Below, one piece after another: positions 1 through 6,728 of a DNA stretch of 10,195 nucleotides (position 1 is the first letter of the stretch; every line of letters starts with the position of its first letter). The position numbers and the translations under genes are program-made. The notes beneath the pieces are model-generated. The model saw nothing but the letters and a program-made list of their open reading frames with translations. It was not told the DNA's origin and ran no database searches. This stretch comes from an uncultured Bacteroidota bacterium (GTDB taxonomy: Bacteria > Bacteroidota > Bacteroidia > Chitinophagales > Chitinophagaceae), in NCBI GenBank assembly GCA_903913355.1, contig CAIWKU010000166.1, positions 1 to 10,195 of the forward strand, read 5' to 3'.

Positions 1-686
1 ATTTTCTTTAAAAAACGAACCATTTCATCGGCACTATTGGCAATATAAACGCTTAAAAAATTATCTCCATACTCCAATCCATGCCCGATACCAGCACCTA
101 ATGCATATATATTTTTTAATACTGCTGCATATTGTACACCATATACATCGGTATTGATGACCGTATTTACGTACTCGGTTTTAAAAAGAGAAGCGATACT
201 GGTTACTGTTGCTACATCCGATCCGGAGAAACTCAGGTAGGATAATTTTTCAGATGCCACTTCTTCAGCATGGCAGGGGCCGAGTACTGCAAAATAGTCT
301 GACAAAGGAACTGCAAATTGTTCCAGCAAATATTGGTTGAGTAAAAGGTTTACTGAAGGAAGAATCCCTTTTACTGCGGAAATGATCTTTTTTCCCTGTA
401 AAGCTCCTTTTGGTAACAGATCCAATGCTTCAATTACATAAGCTGATGGAACAGCAATCACAATTGCGTCTGATTCGGATACTACTGAAGCGATATTGTC
501 GCTTAACCGCAACTTTGTCTGATCAAAATAAACTGAACTCAGGTAATGAGGATTATGCTTTCTTTTTTCAATATATCCGATAGTAGTAGTGTTACGAATC
601 CACCAATGAATGGTATTGCCGTTGTCAGTAAGAATTTTAGCCAATGCTGTGGCCCAACTGCCGCTTCCGATAATTCCAATCTGCAT
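1..686 (-). CDS. gpsA: NAD(P)H-dependent glycerol-3-phosphate dehydrogenase, partial (C-terminus beyond window)
   Basis: This enzyme reduces dihydroxyacetone phosphate to sn-glycerol 3-phosphate in the cytoplasm, supplying the backbone for phospholipids. The first 228 residues are visible from an ATG at 686; the family is usually about 330-340 residues, so roughly the last third lies outside the window. The N-terminus is a Rossmann nucleotide-binding loop, GSGSWATAL at residues 7-15. It is followed by the AVPS strand end (78-81), SAVKG with the conserved lysine K106, GPCHAEEVA (136-144), and the helical-domain motif LKNIYALGAG with K191. GDNF (207-210) follows in the substrate-domain region. 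These motifs in this order are specific to GpsA. It lies downstream of the efflux-gene terminator and probably has its own promoter. No frameshift or stop is seen in the visible part. Confidence 0.95.
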   Translation of the reverse strand, partial: MQIGIIGSGSWATALAKILTDNGNTIHWWIRNTTTIGYIEKRKHNPHYLSSVYFDQTKLRLSDNIASVVSESDAIVIAVPSAYVIEALDLLPKGALQGKKIISAVKGILPSVNLLLNQYLLEQFAVPLSDYFAVLGPCHAEEVASEKLSYLSFSGSDVATVTSIASLFKTEYVNTVINTDVYGVQYAAVLKNIYALGAGIGHGLEYGDNFLSVYIANSADEMVRFLKK

Positions 687-708
687 AGCTTTCGTTTGAT
701 AATTTATA

Positions 709-716
709 CAAACATA
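709..716 (-). promoter_or_regulatory. candidate Bacteroidota -7 promoter element for gpsA
   Basis: Read on the minus strand, this is TATGTTTG, an exact match to TAnnTTTG. It lies 22 bases upstream of the gpsA ATG, giving a short leader. At the expected -33 spacing there is only a T-rich stretch, which is also the T-tract of the preceding terminator, so the upstream half of the promoter is weak. The assignment rests on the motif and position only. Confidence 0.4.
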
Positions 717-730
717 CGAATAGGCTTGTG

Positions 731-766
731 TAAAAAACAGGCGGCAGGTATAAAACCTGCCGCCTG
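731..766 (-). terminator. intrinsic terminator of the efflux-gene operon
   Basis: A perfect 12-bp stem (738-749 with 755-766) encloses a 5-base loop. On the minus strand it is followed directly by six Ts (731-737). It begins 22 bases after the adaptor stop codon at 788. Stem strength and the one-sided T-tract make this a factor-independent terminator for minus-strand transcription, closing the adaptor transcript before gpsA. Confidence 0.93.
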
Positions 767-787
767 CATTATGAATCTAGGATTGTA

Positions 788-2152
788 TTAATCTTTCTTT
801 TTCTCATCAAACAACTTGTCCTTTGCTACAACCTGAACCAGGGTTCCGTCTTTCAGTGTTTTACTTACCACTGAATAGGGACCTGTAATTACTTCATCAC
901 CTGGTTTCAAACCTTCCAGTATTTCAATATAGTTAAGATCCTGAATAGCGGTTTTCACTTTTAGTTTCTTAACGGTATTGTCTTTTTGCAAAATAAAGAC
1001 TACTTCATCAATATCATCATCTGCACTGGTTGATTTAGCGGTTGATTGCTGATCTTTTGGCTTATCACCTGTTTTATCGGATGGCGCTTTATCACTTTTC
1101 TTATCTCTTGTAGTTACAGCGTTCAGAGGTACAGACAGTACATTCAATTTGGTTTTGGTCTGAATATCTGCACTGGCACTCATACCCGGACGGAAAGGGA
1201 AACCATGGGTGCTCACAGTCAGGTCACGATAAGATTGTGGCAACAAACGGATATGCACTTTATAATTCGTCACTTCCGTACTGGTAGTTGTACCGGTAGC
1301 CGTGGTATTGGGATTGGCAATTTTATAAACCAATCCTTTGAATTTACGGTTGGTATATGCATCCACTTCCACAACAGCTGTATCACCCAGTTTCACTTTT
1401 GGAATATCATTTTCACCTACATCCACCTGCACTTCAATGCTGCTCATATCTGCCACACGCATCATTTCGGTACCCACATTGAAACTATTACCTGCTACTC
1501 TTTCTCCTTTTTTCACATTCATTAAACTGATGATACCATCCATAGGCGAAGTAATCACAGTTCTGGAAAGATCTTTATCCGCTTTGGCCAATTGAGCCTG
1601 AGCATTTTGAATAGAAGCTTCCCCACTTTTTAAACCTTCTTTTGCCGCATTATAATTAGCCAATGCCGTCAGGTAATTCTGCTCAGATTGCTCTAATTCT
1701 GAAAGCGAAATTACTTTTCCAGCTAATAATTTCTTTTGTCTTTCATAAATCACTTTCATATTATCCATTTGTGCTTTTAACCCTTCCAGGCTGGCAACCG
1801 AATTGGACAACTGTGCCTTGCTCTGGGTAACACCGGCAGCTACCTGATCACGCTGTGTTAAATAGATATCCGCATAAATTCTGGCAAGTACCTGACCACG
1901 TTTTACGCTATCCCCTTCGTTCACATTCAGCTCAACGATCTCACCACTGATATCGGGACTTACTTTCACTTCTACCTCGGGGTATACTTTACCACTGGCG
2001 TTTACCGTTTCAGTAATGGTTCTTTGTGCTGCTTTTTCAGAAGAAACTTTGATACCTTCTTCTTTACCGATAACACCGGATTTTTTCAGTCCTACCAGCA
2101 CCGCAACCACCACTACCAGTAAAATAATAATCCATAGCAATTTCTTGTTCAT
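788..2152 (-). CDS. HlyD/MacA-type efflux periplasmic adaptor subunit
   Basis: This is a membrane-fusion protein of 454 residues that would bridge an inner-membrane transporter and a TolC-like duct. A single N-terminal membrane anchor (residues 5-22) follows MNKK. The first half of the barrel-sandwich (lipoyl-like) domain spans about 53-95, including VSPDISGEIVELNVNEGD. An alpha-helical coiled-coil hairpin rich in Q, A and K covers about 97-195. The second lipoyl half follows, with VITSPMDGIISLMNVKKGE (199-217), then beta-barrel and membrane-proximal domains ending near 445. A charged, low-complexity stretch (349-380; K, D, S, T and P) interrupts the membrane-proximal region. The protein lies 57 bases after the TolC-family gene and ends just before a strong terminator. 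Domain order fits the MacA/RND adaptor superfamily; the sequence alone does not say whether the partner is an ABC or RND pump. ATG start, no clear Shine-Dalgarno site. Confidence 0.93.
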   Translation of the reverse strand: MNKKLLWIIILLVVVVAVLVGLKKSGVIGKEEGIKVSSEKAAQRTITETVNASGKVYPEVEVKVSPDISGEIVELNVNEGDSVKRGQVLARIYADIYLTQRDQVAAGVTQSKAQLSNSVASLEGLKAQMDNMKVIYERQKKLLAGKVISLSELEQSEQNYLTALANYNAAKEGLKSGEASIQNAQAQLAKADKDLSRTVITSPMDGIISLMNVKKGERVAGNSFNVGTEMMRVADMSSIEVQVDVGENDIPKVKLGDTAVVEVDAYTNRKFKGLVYKIANPNTTATGTTTSTEVTNYKVHIRLLPQSYRDLTVSTHGFPFRPGMSASADIQTKTKLNVLSVPLNAVTTRDKKSDKAPSDKTGDKPKDQQSTAKSTSADDDIDEVVFILQKDNTVKKLKVKTAIQDLNYIEILEGLKPGDEVITGPYSVVSKTLKDGTLVQVVAKDKLFDEKKKD

Positions 2153-2209
2153 AATTCAGTTTTTCCGGTTTGTTTGCAGGTTTTCATTTGTCTCTCTGCG
2201 TCAAAAAAT

Positions 2210-3673
2210 TTATAATTTTATTCCGTTGCCTTTATAAAACTCCAGCAGTTTCATTTTAAATATATAATCATACTGGTTGGCTATCTGCTGCAATTTTGCT
2301 TTTAATAAATTGTTCTGATTGGTAATCAGGTCCAAAGAGCTGAGCATATTGATATCAAACCTTTTCACCGCAAAATCGTAGGCTTTCTGCGCATTAATCA
2401 CTGATTTAATACCCGCGTTATATTTTTGCAGGGCAGTTACGGCATTCGTATAAGCTGTGTATATATCCTGTTTCAATTTTGTGTCGCTCGCCTGCTTTTG
2501 CAAAGTAGCGGCCCGGTAATTTAATCTTGCCTGTTGTGTGGATACCCTTGCCTGATGATTAGCATAAATTGGTATACTTAGACTAATACCAACGTTTTGG
2601 CCAAAGTTGTTATTCAACTGATCGCCCCATCCGTTCCATATTTCACCGAATGTGCGGGTTGATTGTGTTAATTTATAAGTAGGATTTTGAACATAATAGG
2701 AATTACTACCAATAGCCACAATAGGTTCTGTGCCGGTTACCGGGGCATATCCTGTAAAACTTCCGCCACTTACATATTTAAAGGAATTGGAAAAGTTGGT
2801 AGAAAGGTTGCCACCCAGGGATAGTGTTGGGTAATACTGAGCCTGTGCAACCATTATATTTTTTTCTGCTGCCTTGATCCTTAATGAATCAGATTTTTGC
2901 TGAGGCTGGTAATGCATGGCCAATTGGTATACAATTTCAGGTTGGAGTTCTGAAAAAGGCTCAATGGGTATTCTATCAATCGGCGGTATTTGAATAGAAA
3001 AAGGTTTTGAAGGATCCAGGTTCAGCAAAGCCTGCATATTTAAAAGGTTTTGCTGATCAGTTGCTACAGCTGTATAATAATTACTACTGTCAGAAGCCAG
3101 TTGAGCTTCAATTTCAGCCATACTGAGTTCAGGCAAAACCCCTGCGTCTACTCTTTTCCGGGTAATATCATACTGTGCAAGACTTTGGCCTATCTGAACC
3201 TTAGTTATATTAACCTGTTCTTTAGAAGCCAGAATCTGAAGGTAATAAGTAGCTACTGTAAAAGAGATATCATTAATTGATTTTGCTACGTCCGATAATG
3301 CCGCTTTGGCACTGAATACTGCAGCCTGCTCTGTATATTTTAGCCTGCCGGCATTGTATAACTGAATCCCTGCATTGATTCCAAAGTTTTGGTACAGGAA
3401 CTGGGTAGTTGCAAACACGTTGGTAGTGGGATCGATTGATCGTCCAAACCTTACTCCATTGGATGCACTTCCGGAAACACTGGGATTTAAATTATACCGG
3501 GCCTGATCTGCCTGTAAAGCAGCTAATCTTGCCTGAACATCTGCCTGTTTAATAGAGATATTATTCTGAATGGCATAATCAATACATTGACGCAAATCCC
3601 ATACATCCTGGGTACTCTGGGCGTATGACTGTATTAGCATCATACAGCATAAAAAAGTAAGAAATCGCTTCAT
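2210..3673 (-). CDS. TolC family outer-membrane efflux protein
   Basis: This predicted outer-membrane channel and periplasmic duct would partner the adaptor encoded 57 bases downstream. I start it at the ATG at 3673 (487 residues). A TTG nine bases upstream adds only three residues, and the ATG places a clean signal peptide at the very N-terminus (MKRFLTFLCCMMLIQSYA, cut before Q19). The mature protein opens with DLRQCIDYAIQNN, the typical first helix of the OEP repeat. Long alanine- and glutamine-rich helices follow, with a second repeat in the C-terminal half (for example INAQKAYDFAVKRFDINMLS), the usual duplicated TolC architecture. Length is normal for the family. A glycine-, serine- and tyrosine-rich segment in the middle (around residues 290-350) is longer than in E. 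coli TolC and probably belongs to extracellular or beta-barrel loops. Substrate cannot be told from sequence. Confidence 0.93.
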   Translation of the reverse strand: MKRFLTFLCCMMLIQSYAQSTQDVWDLRQCIDYAIQNNISIKQADVQARLAALQADQARYNLNPSVSGSASNGVRFGRSIDPTTNVFATTQFLYQNFGINAGIQLYNAGRLKYTEQAAVFSAKAALSDVAKSINDISFTVATYYLQILASKEQVNITKVQIGQSLAQYDITRKRVDAGVLPELSMAEIEAQLASDSSNYYTAVATDQQNLLNMQALLNLDPSKPFSIQIPPIDRIPIEPFSELQPEIVYQLAMHYQPQQKSDSLRIKAAEKNIMVAQAQYYPTLSLGGNLSTNFSNSFKYVSGGSFTGYAPVTGTEPIVAIGSNSYYVQNPTYKLTQSTRTFGEIWNGWGDQLNNNFGQNVGISLSIPIYANHQARVSTQQARLNYRAATLQKQASDTKLKQDIYTAYTNAVTALQKYNAGIKSVINAQKAYDFAVKRFDINMLSSLDLITNQNNLLKAKLQQIANQYDYIFKMKLLEFYKGNGIKL

Positions 3674-3757
3674 AGACAACAAAAGTATAGGATTCGGCCT
3701 GAGTTTGTTAAAAAGATAGACAGACGGAAACTAATCCCATTAAACGAGTGATAAATG

Positions 3758-4930
3758 TTATGAAAGGTTATTAATGGTGGTAAATGCCCTGTCTAGGTCC
3801 TGAATCAGGTAGCCGGGTTCTTCCAAACCAACGTATAATCGAAGAGAGCGATGCTCGGGATTAGACGGATCAAATGCTTCAGGCTTTATGCCGGCACATT
3901 TTGGCAGAATCAGGGATTCGTGACCACCCCAACTGACTGCCATCAGTATATGTTCTAAAGATTCGCAGAAGGTTTCGATGGTTTGGGAGGAATTCGCTTT
4001 AATGATAAAATTAATCAGTCCGCCAGCTCCCTTCATCTGTTTTTTAGCCAATTCATATTGAGGGAAATCGGGGTCAAGGGGATAATTGACCTTTTCGACC
4101 CTCGGATGCCCTTTTAAAAAACTAATGACTTCATGGGCGGTTCGGTTTACTCTTTCGAGCCGGGTTGGCAAAGTTCTCAGTCCCCTGATTAATAGCCAGG
4201 CATTAAACGGCTGAATTCCCGAACCAATTGTATTGTATTCGCTGTTAAATATTCTTTCAATCATTTTCCCTGAGCCACTTAATACCCCTGCTATGGTATC
4301 GCTATGTCCGCCAATATATTTAGTGGCAGATTGCAAGACCAGATCGATACCCAGTAAGATGGGTTGTTGGTATAAGGGTGAACAGTGGCTGTTATCGCAA
4401 ACAGTAATAATACCTCCCTCTTTGGCAATTTTTGCTATGGCAGATAAATCCTGCAGGTCAAAAAACCAGCTATTGGGAGATTCCAGATAGATTAAGCTGG
4501 TTTCGGGTCTGATTGCTTTTGAGAAATTCTCTGTAACCGTGCCGTTTACATAACTAACCGAAACCCCAAACCTGGGTAGTATCACATCAAACATTTTTCT
4601 GGCCCATGTATATGGGTTGCTGACACTTACAATATGATCACCCGATTGTACATTGGCTAAAACTGCGGCAAAAATGGCTGCCGCTCCGCTATTAAATACC
4701 AGACAATCCTCAGCACCATCTAAAGCCGCCAATTTTTTTCGAAGTATTTCAACGGTTGGGTTTAGTCCCCGGCTATACAACCAGTCAGCATATTCATCTT
4801 CAAAAGATTTACGCAGATCAGCTACTTTTTTAAAAGCAAAATTGCTGGTCTGTATAATAGGTGGCGCAACTGCGCGAAAATATTCATCACGGTCTTCAGC
4901 CAGTTCATTAATGATATACGAAAGGTCCAT
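3758..4930 (-). CDS. Cys/Met-metabolism PLP enzyme, cystathionine beta-lyase (MetC)-like
   Basis: This is a fold-type I PLP enzyme of the trans-sulfuration family, 390 residues, full length and cytoplasmic. The Schiff-base lysine is K204 in SATKYIGGHSD. YSR (52-54) supplies the tyrosine and arginine that reach the neighbouring subunit's cofactor phosphate. SG (81-82) starts the phosphate loop, Y107 is in the ring-stacking position, D179 contacts the pyridine nitrogen, and R364 (LRLYVGLE) should bind the substrate carboxylate. Several features resemble E. coli MetC rather than gamma-lyases or MetB: ESPNS at 150-154 in place of the usual ESPxNP, RGLRTLPTRLER, and SWGGHESLI with W334. The likely reaction is cleavage of L-cystathionine to homocysteine, pyruvate and ammonia, though cysteine desulfhydrase or methionine lyase activity cannot be excluded. 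It starts one base after the permease stop, so the two genes are probably co-transcribed and translationally coupled. No strong terminator follows. Confidence 0.9.
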   Translation of the reverse strand: MDLSYIINELAEDRDEYFRAVAPPIIQTSNFAFKKVADLRKSFEDEYADWLYSRGLNPTVEILRKKLAALDGAEDCLVFNSGAAAIFAAVLANVQSGDHIVSVSNPYTWARKMFDVILPRFGVSVSYVNGTVTENFSKAIRPETSLIYLESPNSWFFDLQDLSAIAKIAKEGGIITVCDNSHCSPLYQQPILLGIDLVLQSATKYIGGHSDTIAGVLSGSGKMIERIFNSEYNTIGSGIQPFNAWLLIRGLRTLPTRLERVNRTAHEVISFLKGHPRVEKVNYPLDPDFPQYELAKKQMKGAGGLINFIIKANSSQTIETFCESLEHILMAVSWGGHESLILPKCAGIKPEAFDPSNPEHRSLRLYVGLEEPGYLIQDLDRAFTTINNLS

Positions 4931-4931
4931 A

Positions 4932-6290
4932 CTATACTTTCTCCTCTATTTCTGTTGTTTTTTTTGAGTTAACTCCTTTTACTAAAAAATATAAAATCAT
5001 AAAACCAGCCAATACCCCCACCCCCACCAACGCAGTAACGGGTGTTTGAATAGCTATGCTGGCTCCTACAAATACATAAGCGGCCATAAAGATCAAAGGC
5101 AACAGTGGGTATAATTTCATTTTATAAATACCGGTATTGTCCAGGTGCTTTGTTTTTTTGCGAAATACAAAAATGGTTGCACTCGATGCCACCATTCCAA
5201 AACAATCCAGGAAGATGGTAAAATTGAGTATCTTTTCAAAAGTCTGGGCAAAAAAGAGGATCACGATACACATAGCTGCGAAAACAGTCAGGGAAACAGT
5301 AAGTACTTCATTACGCGGGTTTTGCTTTGAAAATACTTTTGGTAATACTCCCTCGCCGCTCATTGCATACATTACCCTTGGGTTACTCAGTAACAAAGCA
5401 TTTACATACGCCAGTACACCAAAAAATAAAAAGAAAGAAAACAGATCTGCGCCATTCTTCCCGAAAGTTTTATTCATAACCACGTAGGCAATTTCATGTT
5501 CATCTTTCATATTGTTAAATCCAACAATACTGTAATAGCTGAAGTTAACCAGCAGGTATAATCCTATGATAAGTGCAATTCCGATAAAAATTCCTCTGGG
5601 AATATTTTTGGCTGGCTTATCAACTTCGTTTCCAAAGTTGATGGTTTGCTGGTATCCACCATAGGTAAATGAAACAGCAATCAGGCTCACACCCAGACTC
5701 TGTATCCAACTCATAGAAGGAACAACGGCAGGGGCCGGTGCTACTGCTACTGTCTGTGCAATTTCGTGATGCGGAAAAAATAGTGCAACTACCAATAACA
5801 GGATCATACTAATCTTTATCAGCATTAATACATTCTGCGCTTTGGCGCTCATACGCAATCCTCTTAGATTAATGGCATAAAAGATAAGAATAGCAGCACA
5901 ACTAATCAGGGCTTTATCAATATCTGTCCAGGCAATTTGAGGAAACAGTTTTGTAACATATCCACTGCCAATTAATGCAACGCCACTTAAACTGGCCGCA
6001 TTGCTGATCAGGATAATACAATTGATGGCGAATGCAATACTGGGGTGATAGGCATAAGAAAATACTTTATAATATCCGCCTGTAATCGGATAACGGCTTC
6101 CGATTTCGGCATACGTAAGTGCCCCACATAAAGCAAAAAATCCGCCTAGTATCCATGCCGTAAAATAAACAGATGGTTCAATTGCATATTTCGCACTGGT
6201 AGCGGCTGATCGAAAAATACCCATACCGATTACCAGCCCTACCACGATCATTGTAAAACTGAAAAGATTGATTTTTTGTTTTGATTGCAT
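4932..6290 (-). CDS. APC superfamily amino acid permease
   Basis: This inner-membrane transporter of 452 residues has about 12 hydrophobic helices, which is normal for the amino acid-polyamine-organocation family. The TM1 unwound motif VIGMGIF (20-26) is the family's amino-acid backbone-binding site. The TM2 region carries GALTYAEIGSRYPITGG (56-72). The TM6 region reads FTYGGYQQTINFGNEVDKP (208-226) and continues to IPRGI (230-234), resembling the L-type/LAT-like branch. An alanine-, proline- and valine-rich loop (about 180-190) precedes TM6. Both termini are short and charged. The gene ends one base before a MetC-like lyase, so the cargo may be a sulfur amino acid such as cystathionine, methionine or cysteine; this is an inference from context, not from the protein. 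The ATG at 6290 is used without a clear Shine-Dalgarno site. Confidence 0.92.
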   Translation of the reverse strand: MQSKQKINLFSFTMIVVGLVIGMGIFRSAATSAKYAIEPSVYFTAWILGGFFALCGALTYAEIGSRYPITGGYYKVFSYAYHPSIAFAINCIILISNAASLSGVALIGSGYVTKLFPQIAWTDIDKALISCAAILIFYAINLRGLRMSAKAQNVLMLIKISMILLLVVALFFPHHEIAQTVAVAPAPAVVPSMSWIQSLGVSLIAVSFTYGGYQQTINFGNEVDKPAKNIPRGIFIGIALIIGLYLLVNFSYYSIVGFNNMKDEHEIAYVVMNKTFGKNGADLFSFFLFFGVLAYVNALLLSNPRVMYAMSGEGVLPKVFSKQNPRNEVLTVSLTVFAAMCIVILFFAQTFEKILNFTIFLDCFGMVASSATIFVFRKKTKHLDNTGIYKMKLYPLLPLIFMAAYVFVGASIAIQTPVTALVGVGVLAGFMILYFLVKGVNSKKTTEIEEKV

Positions 6291-6306
6291 AGTAATAGTG
6301 TGGGTT

Positions 6307-6337
6307 TAAATGTAGGAAACTTAATTCAATTTACAGA
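6307..6337 (-). promoter_or_regulatory. candidate promoter of the permease-lyase unit
   Basis: On the minus strand, TCTG (6334-6337) is followed after 19 bases by TACATTTA (6307-6314), one base off TAnnTTTG. The predicted start of transcription would leave a leader of about a dozen bases before the permease ATG. Both boxes are imperfect, so this is a tentative call. Confidence 0.35.
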
Positions 6338-6382
6338 AGCACAAATCTCTTAATCGGTAGCTAAATATTTTCTAATCGTAAT

Positions 6383-6413
6383 ATTGAACCCAACCCACAA
6401 TCTCATATCTTCG
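6383..6413 (+). promoter_or_regulatory. promoter of the B12 riboswitch-btuB transcript
   Basis: ATTG (6383-6386) is followed by a 19-base spacer and TATCTTCG (6406-6413), close to the Bacteroidota pattern TTTG-N19-TAnnTTTG. Transcription would begin a few bases downstream, about where the riboswitch P1 helix begins. It is divergent from the permease promoter, the two sharing the 124 bases between 6290 and 6415. Confidence 0.55.
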
Positions 6414-6414
6414 C

Positions 6415-6604
6415 TTTGTGTACGGTTCCCGCTTACGCGGGATTAAAAGGGAAGTCCGGTGTAATTCCGGCGCTATCCCCGTAGCTGTAAGCTCCTGGTT
6501 CATTTTTGAATCATAACTGTTGAAACTTCATACCACTGTTCCGGCAATTTAGGGATGGGAAGGTGTTCAGCAGGGAGCGAGCCAGAAGACCTGCCGCATG
6601 CAAA
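6415..6604 (+). ncRNA. cobalamin (B12) riboswitch aptamer
   Basis: The conserved core is plain: AGGGAA then CCGGTG and TTCCGGCGCT (6448-6474), CCCCGTAGCTGT (6477-6488), CCACTG (6533-6538), GGGAAGGTG (6557-6565), and the B12 box AGCGAGCCAGAAGACCTGCC (6576-6595). A P2-like hairpin CCCGC/GCGGG lies at 6428-6441. The ends can close as a P1 helix: 6415-6425 pairs with 6594-6604 with one mismatch and two wobbles. GCAGG (6570-6574) pairs with CCTGC (6590-6594). It sits upstream of btuB on the same strand, as expected for feedback repression of corrinoid uptake when adenosylcobalamin or a related corrinoid binds. Ligand preference cannot be set by eye. Confidence 0.96.
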
Positions 6605-6728
6605 TCAATTATTCACGGCTTTCGGGTGAAAAGCATGGAATCTAATTTGTTGCTGTAGCAGCATCTTATATTTCTCCGTTTTTTTATTTTCCTGAAAGCT
6701 CATTGTTCCATTCAAAAAAAAACAAACA
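6605..6728 (+). promoter_or_regulatory. expression platform of the B12 riboswitch (start-codon sequestering hairpin)
   Basis: These 124 bases join the aptamer to btuB. The 3' end contains GCTCATTGTT (6698-6707), perfectly complementary to AACAATGAGC (6725-6734), which includes the btuB ATG; the loop is 17 bases and A-rich. Further upstream, GGCTTTCGGG (6617-6626) can pair with CCTGAAAGCT (6691-6700) through eight Watson-Crick pairs and two wobbles, sharing three bases with the 5' arm of the start-codon hairpin. A small hairpin TGCTG-TAG-CAGCA lies at 6651-6663. A T-run (6679-6685) follows no adjacent strong stem, so a transcription terminator is not evident and translational control is the more likely mode. 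This is a reading of complementarity, not a folding calculation. Confidence 0.6.

Noticed and set aside
546..791. Plus-strand open frame of 81 codons at the left end
   Set aside because: It is antisense to the gpsA N-terminus, crosses the terminator hairpin and encodes nothing family-like; the gpsA reading on the other strand has clear motifs.
3674..3682. TTG start at 3682 for the TolC-family gene
   Set aside because: It adds only three residues before an ATG that gives a standard signal peptide at the N-terminus.
3680..3687. Exact TAnnTTTG match (TACTTTTG, minus strand) before the TolC-family gene
   Set aside because: No TTTG-like box lies at the expected 18-20 base spacing and the transcript would be almost leaderless, so it is noted only as a weak internal promoter possibility.
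6651..6685. Hairpin TGCTG-TAG-CAGCA followed by a T-run, as a riboswitch terminator
   Set aside because: The stem has only five pairs and the T-run starts 15 bases after it, so it is not a convincing intrinsic terminator.
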